Source: Nageia nagi
Lineage: Eukaryota > Pinophyta
Assembly: GCA_050084985.1 (NCBI GenBank)
Contig: JBITNC010000001.1
Coordinates: 95,170,001-95,234,000, forward strand
Direction: 5' to 3'
Length of the DNA: 64,000 nucleotides
Shown: positions 44,996 through 56,966 of the stretch, piece after piece
Position numbering within the stretch: the stretch's first letter is position 1
Layout: each line of letters opens with the position of its first letter
Made by a program: the position numbers and the translations under genes
The notes under the pieces: model-generated
What the model was told of the DNA's origin: nothing
What the model saw: the letters and a program-made list of their open reading frames with translations, nothing else
Databases searched by the model: none

Positions 44996-47829
44996 GTTTC
45001 ATCATAATGAACTATATCATTATGGGTACCCTTTACCCTAGTTACCCTTGGGAAGATGTGTACATGTACTAGTGATGGTTAACTAGTTCCCAACCAACAA
45101 AATATGTGAGTATAGAATTTTCAAACATAAGAAAAGATGAGCTTTCATTTCCATTATATATATATATATATTTAAAGAAACATTACAATATCAAGAATTT
45201 AATTTACTTATGAAATTAGAGATTTTATTACCCAGTGATCTATCAATGATAAAAGGATCATATATGAAAGAAATATTACATGATATAAGATAGCATTTTA
45301 TTTAGGAAATCATTTGATAACATAAGTATTGAGCATCATGTGCATATAGGAACTTTAGAAATAATATGAAATCATAGTATTGTACTTACAAATAAAGAGA
45401 TAAGGTGAGAAAACTCTCTTTTTTTGTACCTGAGGACATGCCCCCATATCTTCCTCTTTATAAATGTTGTGTTTACTTGAATTTTCCCCTGGTGCTAGTG
45501 TTGAGTAACACTTGAAACTTTGAAGCCTTTTTCTAATTTGCATATATCCTCTAAATATTTGTTCATGAAATATGAGCTTTTCTTTGGGTTTACCTTGGAA
45601 ATCTTCTTTCTCAGGACTTCTTATTTGGAAGATTGTCTTAAAAATTCTTATTAGGAAATATTATTAAGTAGGAATATTTTATAAAGAATTCTTCTTAATA
45701 ATACTTCCTAGGATTAATCAAAGATAAACTTTTCTTGGGTATTTGTTTTATGTTTCCCCCAACACTAGTGTTAAGTAACATAACTTTGTAATATTCATTT
45801 GATCTATTTGCATATTTTAATTTTCATATCTAAAATATTAAACTTTCTCTATGAAAAAGCTTAATAATCTAAAAATACTTCATGTTATCTATGAACTTGA
45901 TAGTGGTAACATTTTTGGTAGTGTTGATGCTAATGTACATTGTTATTTTGATGTGAAGTTTTTCTTCAGAACATTGTGACCATATGAGAATATGAAAATT
46001 TTAGAAATCATATGAGCATGTGAAAATAGAATAAATATGAATCATGTGGATCTTTATGAATATAATTAACACAAAACAAATTTTAACTTGTGAACACATG
46101 AACATAAAGGATATTTATATTGGAAAATATTAGTACTCTTAAGAATATACGAACTTTGTGAAATTTGAGAAATGAAAATCATGTGAACATAAAGAATATT
46201 TTGAACTATATGAGGCATAATAGGATGTGAACATATAAAAGCATGTATGGAAATATATCATATAAAATGTATAATTGTACATATGAATAATGAAAATCAT
46301 ATCTAGGTGCTTCAAACCTTTGAGTTCTTGAGGACATACCCCCAAGATATAATTATATACCCCTAGTGTTAGTGCTATGGAATATTTGAACTGAGAATTA
46401 TGAACTTAAAAAGCTAAACATATGAGCTACTTTAATTTTTTTTTTTTTTTTTCTTTTCTAATTTTCAACCTTAAAACCCACTGCTAATGTTGGTGGGAGC
46501 AATCATGCTTGTGGCAGCACTAATGTTGATGGGAGCACTATCACTAGGGAACTTAGATATTTGGATACTAATATTTATACCAATTTATCGTATGATTAAA
46601 CTAACCTTTTTGAGCTATAATTTTGATACTAAACCCCAAAAATAAATCTAAATCCTATCTAAAGTCAAAATTTAATTCATATGGGCAACCTTGTTGCCCC
46701 TAAGTTGAGAAATCATGCCCCCATTCTATGAGGACTTTCTAAATTTTTCATGAGAAAGTAGATATAAAAATAAAACATAGGAATCATCATAAGTACCATA
46801 GAAATGTGTATTCATACCATTTTTGCATTGATATTGATACTTTATAATAAAAACTTGCACTTTTGACTTTCTTGCAACTTCTTGACAACTTTGGGTAATT
46901 TTGTAAATATCCTTTAAATAACTTAGAATTGCATGTAAATATGAGGAATAATAATAAAAATACATGCATTTATCTAATATAATATTTAATTTTAGATTTA
47001 GACTTTTGATTTTCTCTTTTCATGATTTTGATCCTCTTAGTTCATGATTGCCCAATTCTTGCAAACTAATGATTATAAAAAACTTTCTAACTTCCACGAA
47101 GCATAACTTTTGGTAAATATATCATATTAGTATGATTATTTTTTCCTTATAAATAAAAAATTAATAAATTTAATTTAAATAACATATCTAAACACTTTCT
47201 AAAACAAACAATAACTTATATAAGAGATGAAATAGACCTATTTTCTACACTTTTTGAAACTTGAAACTTGAAATTATCATATCTTTTGGACCATGAGAAG
47301 TTTTGAGAGTTTTAGAATTTGTAAATTTTTTTGGGAAATTTCTAAATATTCCATCAAATTTGATTATGCATGATATAGCAAGTGCTACTAACAACATTGG
47401 CACTAAGCTACTTTTATGAAATCAAGCTATTTTTTACCATGTAGGACTACCATATTGATATGATCTTGTTGAACCAAAACTTTTCATTTCTGAACTACTA
47501 TTATGATTTTTTTTATAAATGAGATGAAAATTTTTAGCGATTTGAAAACTTTGTAAAACTTATGATAACTTTGGATAATTCTTTGACATCTTTATGGATA
47601 AGTTTTGAACAACTTGAACAAATTTGGATAAACTTAAGTAAACTTGACTAAAAAGTAAAGAAAATGATGATGGTTAAGTATGCCTCCAACCAACAAAGGG
47701 GATATAAGTTATTATCTTGAGAATTTAGTCCTATGCTATATTAAATGCATTCCTATCCTATATCAAATGCATACCTATATTACATGAGATGCAAAGAGTA
47801 AAAGATCTATGTTAAATCAAGTTTCCCTT
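44996..47829 (-). other. Y2 internal non-coding region
   Basis: Collinear with 24590-25520 (single copy of the 1.4-kb block) and 26891-29030 of Y1. A 17-base T run lies at 46436-46452. Gene-like frames here are short and not shared with Y1, so none is called. Confidence 0.6.
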
Positions 47830-49269
47830 TATCATATGGTTTCATCATATATATCATGATATCTTTAAGCTCTTTAAGCACTTGAGAATGTTTCTTAATG
47901 ATATTATTAAGGATTTTCAATAATGGTCCTTCTTGGTTATATTGTAATCATATGCATATAAATTCCTTTGGATCTTTCATGCTTTTTAGCCATAAATTTT
48001 TCAAGTTGACAATATATTGAATAATCTTAGTAGTAGCATTAGCATCAATAAAAGTATCATCATGAGTATCTTGAATTTCCCTATGAGCTATATATCATGT
48101 TCAAGTCCTACTTCTTTCTTAAGAGAAATGCCTATACCAAGTTCATGTTCATTCAATAGGTATCCTCAAGATGTATTGTTTTATTTTCTAATAATTTATG
48201 CAATACTTTCTTCATAAGAAACTTTTGAACATATTTGTAGGATTCATAGTAAGTTTGTAAAATTGTTCTTTTGTTTCCTTCTTCCTCATATAAGTATCAA
48301 TGGAAATATCCCTATCTTAATCATTTATATCAACTTCAATCATATCATTTTATTTAATTAATAAATCATCCTCTTCATTTACCAAGAATATAATACTTGA
48401 GATATCTCGGATGCCTTATCTAGACCATATCTAGTATTAATATTGCTAATGATTCTAGAGAAAAGGCCTTTATAAATGGGATATTTCATCAAGCATGTAA
48501 GAAATTTTGGATATTTATATTTAAAGAAATAAACAATAATAATATCCTTGGGAAAAGTATTAATATCATGAATGAATGTAGTAATAACACTATGAGTAGA
48601 AATAGGATTATCCTTTGAAAAACTTTCATCATGAATATCATCACCACTTGTTTCTTCCTTAGGATCAATATTAATGGAACTATTCTCATTAGTATTGACA
48701 TGATCATCATTTGTATCATTATATTTGGTATCATTCATGTGATTTTCATATATTTCATTATCAATTTCTAAGGGATATTGATCTTTCACCAAAGCATATA
48801 ATATTCTAGCTATCATAGATGCTTTGTCTCTACCATGCTTATTATCTATGGATATGATAAATTTTTTAAAGTATTTTTCTTGAAAGAGTATTTATGTAAG
48901 ACATTTGATACTTTTGTATCTTTCTTATAAGAGTAATCAACTATATCAATCTCCTTAGGATCAATGTTTTTAGCCTCATTAATATTTTTAAAATTATGAT
49001 ATTCAATATATATTGAATTTGAACATTAGGGTCATTATTAGTTTCATTATTAATATCATGATTAGTAGTTTCATCATTAGGTTCATTACTAGGGTATTGA
49101 TCATCATGTATAATCATATTGATATAGTTACCATCACAAGAATCATCAATATCATCATTGAAACTATTGAAATCAATATTATCATCATAGAAACAAATTT
49201 AACCATATATTATTTTCCTTTATATTTAAATTTCAACAATATATGCAAAGTATAAGATACACACCTCAT
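47830..49269 (-). pseudogene. Y-family reading frame (copy 2), unknown protein
   Basis: About 480 codons. Order: MRCVSYTLHIVEI at 49269; Asp/Asn tract (NEPNDETTNHDINNETNN, 49100); first module (NIDPKEIDIVDYSYKKD near 48950, then FQEKYFKKFIISIDNKHG and RDKASMIARILYALVKDQYP at 48880-48775); second Asp/Asn tract (NDTNDDHVNTNENSS); second module (FPKDIIIVYFFKYKYPKFL, YKGLFSRIISNINTRYGLDK, 48580-48400); then KKETKEQFYKL (48270), FIDANATTKIIQYI and the LKEL block (47870). The two modules resemble each other (LF..R/KIIS.I..K.G.DKAS), implying an internal duplication. The clean frame 48816-48379 spans 145 codons. Not recognised as any known retroelement domain. Confidence 0.6.
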
Positions 49270-49859
49270 AGCATGAATCTAAGGCCTTCCAAGGGAATGT
49301 TGTAAGACAACTTCTTGTCAATCAAATATATCTTCAACTTAACTATCTTAGACCCCAACTGAATAAGAATGATTATGTTCCCTACACTTTATTTTTTTAC
49401 ATTATAAAATCCCTTAATTTTATATTTTTTCCTTTTATTTTATTCATCAATTTATCACCAAAATTATTTAAAAATTACAAATAAAAAATATTATCAACTA
49501 GTACATCTTTAATAGTTTTATCCAAAATATTAACATGAATATGCATAGATAAATTATTACCAATCACCTCTTGGATAGGAAGTTCATCATTGACAAAATA
49601 GAGCATATTAAGTTCTTTAAAATAACCAACCATACCTACAAGTGTACTTGTTAGAATATTAGGCTCAACATTTATACTACTAAGAATTTCATACAAAACT
49701 TATTATGTTCATTAAAAGTTTAAAATAATTTAAGAAGAGTAATTTTAGCATTAGTATTTATCAAATTTTGAGTGATTGTATTATTACACTTTTCCTTTAA
49801 TTTTTTCATTATGAGAAAGGGAATAATATGGCACCTCATTTTGTTGAGTAGCAATAGGG
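49270..49859 (-). other. Y2: spacer between gag and the Y frame
   Basis: No recognised domain; a minus frame of 73 codons at 49475-49696 (DELPIQEVIGNNL) may be residual coding sequence, possibly a protease region, but no D-[ST]-G motif is seen. Confidence 0.4.
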
Positions 49860-50969
49860 TTAGGAATACCTTTCTTTCTTATTGTAGTAGCATGAGATAA
49901 CTCTTATTTCTATAATTCCAATTATGAAATATCACAAGTGATTCATCATAAAACTTAATAAGGTTACTATTATCATAAAAAATAATCATATTTACCATAT
50001 TAATCCCTTTAAACTCTTGATTTTTTATTTTGATCTCTCCATTTTCATATACTATTGTACCATTATCTATGAGTTCTTTAAGTTTCTTTCTCAAACCCAA
50101 ATAAATGGTTGAATAATTAATATGTACTTTATGATACCTATAAAAGTCATTCTCTTTAAACCAATTTGGTTTCTATTCATTAACAACAAATTTAATTCCA
50201 TGAACTCTTTTGATTAAACTTATTTCAAGGAAATATTCAAACATTTTGTTGGGATGAATCAAGATAAAATATTGTTATGTTTTTATATCTCTTTCATTTT
50301 CTTTTTCTTTTTCTTCATTCTTAGAACTTGGATCAACAACATTAACTTGATTATCCTCCTTTCTTTGAAATGACCTCGTAGGATTATATTTGGTAGTGGA
50401 AGATGTATACTTGATTTGGTTAGCTTTCACCAAATGTTTCTCTTTTTCAATCAATGTATAAACCATATCTATGAAAGGACCTTTAACATAGTAAACAACT
50501 ATATATTGAAATAAAGGAATAATATTTTCTAAAAATATATTATATACCACATTTTATTTAATGGATCCTTTTAGAAATCTCCATACCTTCATATACATTT
50601 GCACAAACTTATCCAATATTTTATTTTTCCCTTATTTACAAGATATCAGATCTATCAAGTTAAGATGTTTTTCTTATTGCACTTAAAATAGATTTTGAAC
50701 TTATCTTTTAATTTCTCATATGAAGTGATTGAATCACATGTCAAATTATGAAACTATTTTCTTCCTTCACCAATTAAACTCATGCAAAAGTATTTATCCT
50801 TTAAATTATCATTTAATCCATACTTAAAATCCCTATTGTATTCAAACCATTGGAGATGAATAATTAAATTTCCTTCACCATTAAATTTCTCCAATTTAGG
50901 ATCCTTACCTATTTCCTTGATAATAGCATTTCCAATTTCTAAACTCAAAGGACTTCCTCTATCTTCCAT
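49860..50969 (-). pseudogene. gypsy-type gag (Y2)
   Basis: Minus ATG at 50969: MEDRGSPLSLEIGNAIIKEI, then KLEKFNGEGN and HLQWFEYNRDFKYGLNDN (the F.G..DP..HL..F pattern of retrotransposon gag), KYFCMSLIGE, and a broken SITSYEKLKDKF. 50550-50275 holds IPLFQYIVVYYVKGPFIDMV and a basic/acidic linker. 50200-49880 has NWFKENDFYRYHKVH with LGLRKKLKELIDNGTI, the Y/CxxH...H.T..C..LK.K...LI..G.I arrangement found after gag in Tat/Athila-type gypsy elements. Stops separate the parts. It would have made the capsid of the element. Confidence 0.72.
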
Positions 50970-51026
50970 AGTGATAAAACATTAACATTTTTATTTCCAC
51001 ACTTGAAATTTAGCTTTTATTCTAAG

Positions 51027-51040
51027 CACTTTGATACCAA
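51027..51040 (-). promoter_or_regulatory. primer-binding-site-like sequence right of the Y2 gag
   Basis: TTGGTATCAAAGTG on the minus strand, 58 bp upstream of the gag ATG and preceded by CTAACA, a typical LTR end. The LTR it predicts (51041 onward) does not match Y's LTRs. Confidence 0.5.
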
Positions 51041-52149
51041 TGTTAGTGAAAATAGCTTTGAATCCCTAGCGTTGGTGCTACCTTCAATTCTAGTTCTATT
51101 ATTTTCACATATATTACCACTAGTCACTCTAATATGTGCCTCACATGATGCTTTTTCCATGGGATTAGCATCAAAATAAGCACACAAAATTGGAAAAACA
51201 TTATCCATATCTATCACACTAATAAAATGAATGATAAAATACCTACAAGAACATTAGGGTTCTTATTTTAAATAAGAATGTTGTTGAATTGAAATGCAAA
51301 TTTACCCAAACCTAATTAGGAAGTGGATAATGCAAATAATGGTGGATACCAATATGTTGAATGTTTTCTAGTAACTCCTAAGAGTAACTTAGGTAGAAAC
51401 TAAGCTAATACTCATATTCAATAATTCTTAATACATCAAATATCTACATTGAAATAATAATAATAACAATAATATAAACTACTTTAAGTATGCAAATATG
51501 TAAACAAAAGGCTTAGATTATTAGATTAGATATTATTCAATAATTAACCAAATCTATTAATAAATATATTTATAAAGATAAATAATTATCACCTTATCTT
51601 TATGATCAAAGTAATATGCAAATTAGAACTTATTGATAATGTAGATATCAAAATGTGAACCTTTCTAATTAGACAAGATAAAATGACTCATATCCATACT
51701 AGCATCCACACCTACTCTAGGGATGGTATCCATGATCAAGGAAACATATGTGCTAGGATCCATACACTTTAGCATTTGTAACTAAGATCTATATCAATAT
51801 AATGATCAATAGACTAATCTAGCATATAATAGAGCATAGCAAAATGATAAAGCTCATATGATATCAAAAATTAATATCAATAAGCGATATCAAAGAACAC
51901 CTAAATGTAGTATTTGACTATGACTATCAATATAAATATCTTATAGCCTCCTCATGTGGATATATCATCTATTGATAGGAAAGAAAAATACTACAATACA
52001 TGTCTAGAGGTTAGCATCAATGTTGGGATACCTTGCACAAAAAGAGAGAAAAGTACATAATAAGATATTCATAATGATCCATTATAAGATATAACACATA
52101 ATGATCTAATACCAAGTTTAACTTAATAAGTACACCTAAGGGTATAAAA
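51041..52149. other. no gene seen; possible unpaired LTR at its left
   Basis: If 51027-51040 is a true primer site, an LTR in minus orientation should start at 51041; a 66-codon minus frame (51017-51217) overlaps it and is not recognised. The remainder is AT-rich with no motif until PPR similarity begins at 52150. Confidence 0.4.
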
Positions 52150-52860
52150 CATTAAGCATCAACATCTTTATAGCCTTCACCATCCAAACTTGCATGGTCA
52201 CATACAACTAGAACATGTACAAATCTTATGCTATTAGGGTTGGTTCCTAAGTGTAACTTCATCAAAATAAAGAGTTTAAGGACATCCTTGTTATAGCTAT
52301 TAATTTCATATCATCCTATCATTGCATTACATAAAATTAGGTATGCATTATGGATCTTATGAAGTAATTCCCATGACATTGCTAAAAAATTATATTTATA
52401 CCCTACAATAATTGTATGCCATGAGATTTTATCTTGGTGCCATATGTTCCTAAAAAGATTATCATATTTCTTAAGAAGCCCAATCTAGGCATATTGTATA
52501 ATTATTAAATTCTATGAGATGGTATCTCTATATTACATTTTGTTAAAGAGTACATAGGCCTTTTGTATGATCCTAAACTTAAAATATATATCTATCATAA
52601 CAATATTCAATGAAAATAACTTATTAGGATGTTGAGTTGGTACATAGATAAACAATAATGTAAAATACTGGTTCATCTGATATAACATCACTTCATTGTA
52701 TTCCCTTAAAAGGATTTAAAGCCTCCTCATAAAGATTATTTTGTTCATAAATATTTATTAGTTGAGAGAACCTTGATTGTAAATACCAAAACCATTATGT
52801 GCATACCTTGTAGTCATTGTAATCCATAAGATGGTGTGTTTATTCTTTTGGGAGACTAGG
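52150..52860 (-). pseudogene. PPR gene remnant, 3' segment
   Basis: Minus-strand translation shows successive PPR units of the PLS type in decayed form. WITMTTRYAHNGFG (52830, the W..MI.GYAQNG block); NNLYEEALNPFKGIQ; IDIYFKFRIIQKAYVLFNKM (52600, the LIDMY.KCG....A..VF..M block); YDNLFRNIWHQDKISWHTII with VGYKYN (52450); KLFILMKL, then NPNSIRFVHVLVVCDHASL with EGYKDVDA (52160-52260), the PN..TF..VL.ACSHAGLV.EG block that lies late in PLS proteins. PPR proteins bind organellar RNA. Stops and frameshifts show it is dead. It continues to the right at 53340-53597 and 62998-63150. Confidence 0.82.
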
Positions 52861-52879
52861 TACTTGGGAAAAAACTTAT

Positions 52880-53339
52880 AAAATACTATTACATAAAATT
52901 AATTATTCACCATAACAAAAAATGGATTTAATGATGATTTTAATGATAAAAAATTATAAAGGTGGTCTTAAACTTTCATTAAAAACTCCTCATAGTGTTG
53001 GAGATGGCAATTTTTAAAGGTTGGTTTAAAACCACCCTCTTGAGATTTTAAGGGCTATTTAAAGCTACCCTATAAAAACCACACTTAAAAAACATTTAGG
53101 GCTAACAAGAGTACACATGTGAAAATTTTTGGGTTAGCAAAAGTTTGTATGGGAAAGAAAATAATATTGAAGAGAAACATTGCTGAAGAGGGGTAGTAAC
53201 CACATGCTCAAAGTCTCCTCACAACTCAACTTGTTATGTCATAAGATATGATTTTTCTCCCATAAAAAATGGATCAACCTATTTATTAGCCATAATCTAA
53301 CTATATTTAGTTAGTTTTTAAATTCATCTATCTTTCATC
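52880..53339 (+). mobile_element. CACTA-like transposon end (fragment)
   Basis: The sequence from 52908, CACCATAACAAAAAATGGAT, with repeated AAAGGTGGTCTTAAA and AAGGTTGGTTTAAAACCACC behind it resembles CACTA termini of plants (CACTACAAGAAAA... with GGTTTTAAA subterminal repeats). It sits where PPR similarity is interrupted. I did not find the opposite terminus, so this may be a deleted copy. Confidence 0.35.
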
Positions 53340-53597
53340 AATTTTCATATATTTTTAATTTGATTCTAGAAGGGTGTGAAATTTTCTCTAATGCATTTTG
53401 TTAAATTTTACATAGACCTTATATATGAATTTTATAGGATCCATGAAAATAAGTTTTCCATACTACAAAATTTATTTTTATTAATGTGTTACTTATAAAT
53501 TCATTTTCTTCATCTCAACACCCAACATTAACTAAGAAGGTAAACCATTAATAGATTTGTAGTATTGATAACCCTACCAACATCTACATGCAAATAA
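53340..53597 (-). pseudogene. PPR gene remnant, middle segment
   Basis: Immediately left of element W. Minus strand reads on from the 63-kb segment: LFACRCW, QYYKSINGLPS (the ..G..IH...K position), LMLGVEMK, then after a shift NEFISNTLIKINFVVWK (F.SN.LI.MY.KC). The frame is continuous across the W insertion once one AATAA copy is removed. Further left the match fades before 53340. Confidence 0.78.
53593..53597. repeat. target-site duplication of W, left (AATAA)
   Basis: AATAA here and at 62998-63002. Confidence 0.85.
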
Positions 53598-54276
53598 TGT
53601 TTGGATATACTATATAAAATTATAGTTTGATAAAATCAATATACTCTAATCCATAGAAAAATATTAAGAATAAATACTCATAGAAACAAAAGGAGAAAAA
53701 GATATAACATGTGGACCATGTCCACAAAGAATATTTAGTCCCTTGAATTAATTAGTACAAGCCACTAAAGGGAACCAATAAACAACCAAACTATTGTACC
53801 TTCCTCTTTGGTTTATAATGAAGTATTACTTACAATAATCTCTCTCAACAAGGATTCACTCTCCTCTATAATTACTCACACCTATGCAAATCCTATCACC
53901 ATGTTACATGCTACTAAATCTTACATAAATTTATAGATTCATTGCTTTCAATTTTCCTACTCACTACTGGAGTAATTTTATAGTAGTAGAATTTACCACC
54001 CCATGCAACCTCTAGTTCTCATGACTAGAACAAAAAATACCAAGTTTCATGATCCAAATATAGTGCTTATGTCTCTAGTTAATGATTTGCCACTATTAGA
54101 CCAATTGGGTAATGGGTTGGTCACCACCAGGCTAACTACTCATGATTGGTTGGTCGATTAGTATGATCAATCTCCTTCCCCTAGATTGATCCTATATATC
54201 AATTGTATTCATGTTGATTGTAAAATTGAGAGCTATTTTTTGTACTTACCAAAATAATTAGGCTCTATCTTCAATA
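53598..54276 (-). repeat. 3' LTR of W
   Basis: 679 bp; shares with 62312-62997 the blocks TATAAAATTATAGTTTGAT, TTGTACCTTCCTCTT, ATGCAAATCCTATCACCA, AATTTATAGATTCATT, AGGCTAACTACTCATGAT and the ends TGTTTGG.../...CAATA (plus strand). Confidence 0.9.
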
Positions 54277-54289
54277 CTCTACCACTTGG

Positions 54290-54829
54290 AGATGGATTCA
54301 TTGTAACATCCTACAACTTTGGATTGAATATTCTCATATTGATCTTTGTTCCTTAAGAGAAACTAAAATCAAGCACAAGCCTAATTTCTCCCTTGTAAAT
54401 ACATTTGTCTACATATCCCTGATCACTATTTCCTAATGTTATTCAACCATAGTTTCTATGAAGCTATTCACAACTCCCACTCCATGGGCTATAACTTTAT
54501 TTTGTACAAAACCTTTTATCATAAGTCTATATTTATACCATTTTTAGCCTATTTCTTCTAGTTTCATCCTATATATATACAATTCATACAAACCTTTCAT
54601 ACATGTAGGTAGCTTAACTAAATCCCTTATTTTATTTTTTATTAAGGATTCCATCTTCTTATACATGCCAAACTCCCACTTGTTCTTGGTTTTCTTTTAC
54701 ATAGTTTTTTAAAATATTTTGTCTCATAACCATCAGCATATAACACATAATAGGAAGAATTATAAGAGAAGTTGCTTGAGATTTATGCCAATCATCTGTG
54801 TTCCCAATCTACAATTTACCCTTCTTCTT
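54290..54829 (-). other. W: region between GAG-pre-integrase and the 3' LTR
   Basis: No integrase or RT motif; this is where pol would start, so pol has been lost or was never there. The plus frame 54719-54994 is not a gene. Confidence 0.6.
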
Positions 54830-56029
54830 CTTCTTACAAACCTAGAGGAATCTCACATTCTTTTCTCTACAAAATATCCCAATTCAATCTATTTCTCTTT
54901 TGGCAATAACTTCTTTAAGTGGAGAATTTTTATACCTTTCTCACTCATATGCCCAGGCTTATGGTGCCACATTACTGCATCCTCATATGTATAAGTTAAG
55001 TGCATGGAGTATTTATATGTGTTAGTAAGAAATTATAGTATATGGATCATATTACCACTTTCTACAACCATGGAACACTTAGTAACCTTCCATGCATGAT
55101 TACTAAGTGAAACCATGTAATCCACACCATCAAGCATACTTAGCAAAATGAGATTTTTATATAAATAAAGGATGTGCCTTGCATCCTTGATCACCCAATG
55201 ATTCATTTTTAGTAATTTAATAATGATATTTCTCATTCTTACAATCCTACATAGCTGATCATTACCCAAAAAAACTTGTCTAAACTTTCCTTCGACATAA
55301 TCTATAAACTAATCCTTGTGAGAAGTGGTATGAAAAGAGGCACCATAATCAATAACCTAATAATCAATATTATTTACTAAATATAAAATAAATGTGTATT
55401 GTAAAATATCACCAATCATATTAGCCTCATGATTATTACCTTGGTTCTTATTATTGTCTTTTCCATCTCCCTTTAGGGATCAACAATCTTTCTTTAAGTT
55501 ACCTTTCTTCTCATAATACCAACACTTAAATTTACCTTTTCCCTTGCAATTGCCCTCTAATTTTTCCAGATTTGGACTCCTACTTATTTTCCTTTGTCTT
55601 CCCCTATTCTCAATACTTATTGCATTTACTTACTATTTTATCCATGGATTTCAATCTCATGTATTTGCTAAGGATTATAACCACAACATCATTGAACTTC
55701 AACTTCTTAGAATCTAAAGAAAATTTTCTCACAACCATAAGAAAGATATTCCAACTTTTAGTAATGAACATAATATCAACGTGGACTTGATGTTATCATT
55801 AAAATCTATACCCACTAAATTCAATTCAGTAGTAATAGTGTTAAAAATATTTAAGTGATACATGATAGATCCACCTTCATCCATTTGCATATTAAATGAA
55901 TGTTTCATGAGGAATAACTCATTGGAAGCTCATTTTTTTTGTCATACAACTTGAAAACTTTCTCTACGAGGTATTTAATTATTCTAAAGATTAGGCTTGT
56001 GACTAGGAACTTACCAAAGATATCCATAA
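54830..56029 (-). pseudogene. W: gag C-terminal part, protease, GAG-pre-integrase
   Basis: From right to left: SFNMQMDEGGSIMYHLNIFN (gag, 55890), DFNDNIKSTLILCSL, SLDSKKLKFNDVVVIIL (55700), degenerate zinc knuckle CWYYEKKGNLKKDC (55520), protease-type VIDYGASFHTTSHKD (55345; DYGAS where D-[ST]-G-A is usual), the frame 55269-55033 (RIVRMRNIIIKLLKMNHWVI, ARHILYLYKNLILLSML: the link before GAG-pre-integrase) and MWHHKPGHMSEKGIKIL (54960, H...GHMSE.G). The N-terminal part of gag is on the far side of G. Confidence 0.82.
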
Positions 56030-56966
56030 TGTGATCTATTTGATTATTTACTATGTTATCTTATTGATGTTTATTTCTATAGTGATAGGAGTTTCAACGT
56101 AGTTATCTCAACACCAAAACTTTGATTGGTACCATCATTATGATATATAGAGTTTCAGGTATCTAAAATATGGGAAATGGTAGTTCTAAAGGTGAGAAGT
56201 GACTTCATAAGGATATTTTGAGATGTTCTAAAGTTTATTTTATCTTCTACATGGATGAACCAAATATGACTTGACTTTCATCTAAGCACTATTAAACTAT
56301 TTGTAATGTATGAAAGTGCCAATGTTAATGGAAGCACTTACACTAATATTTCTTAGGGAGTTTAATTTTTAGATTCATAGGTTTGATACATGGGAATAAT
56401 TTCATTCTATAATTATATTTTTGTTCATATTTTTATGTAAGAAGATTAGCTTCAATGTTGGTGTTTGAGATCTTGTATAGAATAATTTTAAATAGTTTGA
56501 GGAGTTTTGAAGTGGTCCTTAGGATTTGTAATGCTTAGGAAAGCCTAAGAGTTGCTATAATTTGGCAATAAAAATTCTTAGACACTTTGTACATGGGTTG
56601 TTAATGATATAGAGAAGTTCTTTGGTGATTTTATGATTGTTCATGATGATAAAGAAGATTTTCTACTATTCTCTTGATTGCTAAATATTCATAAACTTAT
56701 TTAAATTGATTGTGGGGTGTTGGAAGGATTATAAAAGGATTGAGAAGTTATTAAGGATATTGTATTCTTAGGCCTTATGAGTTTTGTAATATTTCCTTGC
56801 AAGTAATTAACAAGAGGGTTTCCAAATATTGTATGTACTTCCACATTGGAAGGAACCAATATAAATATCTATGTAATTTCATTTGATGTGAATATTTATC
56901 TTTCCATTTACTATATTTACATTATTTATTTAGTATTATAGATATTTCATGCATTATGGATAATTG
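56030..56966 (+). repeat. 5' LTR of G
   Basis: Starts TGTGATCTATTTGATTATTT; shares with 61033-61901 ATTTATTTCTATAG, GAGATGTT..A.AG, GAGTTTTGAAGTGGT, AGAAGTTCTTTGGTGATTTT, CTTCCACATTGGAAGGAACC and TTTCATTTGATGT. A primer-like ATTGGTAATTTTGAAG follows it. Confidence 0.85.

Larger units (their letters stand above)
43809..51040 (-). mobile_element. LTR element Y, copy 2
   Basis: Second Y element in minus orientation, placed inside the 5' LTR of Y1. It has a 3' LTR (43809-44491), purine tract, internal non-coding arrays collinear with Y1, the Y reading frame (49269-47830) and, unlike Y1, a gypsy-type gag further upstream (50969-49860) with a primer-site-like sequence at 51027-51040. A 5' LTR matching 43809-44491 is not visible to the right, so the right end may be deleted, or the gag part may belong to another element. 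Confidence 0.68.

Noticed and set aside
46726-46969. Two overlapping minus-strand frames of 79 and 60 codons
   Set aside because: Not kept in the collinear part of Y1 (27850-28060 region), so most likely chance openings.
54719-54994. Plus-strand 91-codon frame with Leu-rich segments
   Set aside because: Lies over W's GAG-pre-integrase region on the opposite strand and shows no motif.
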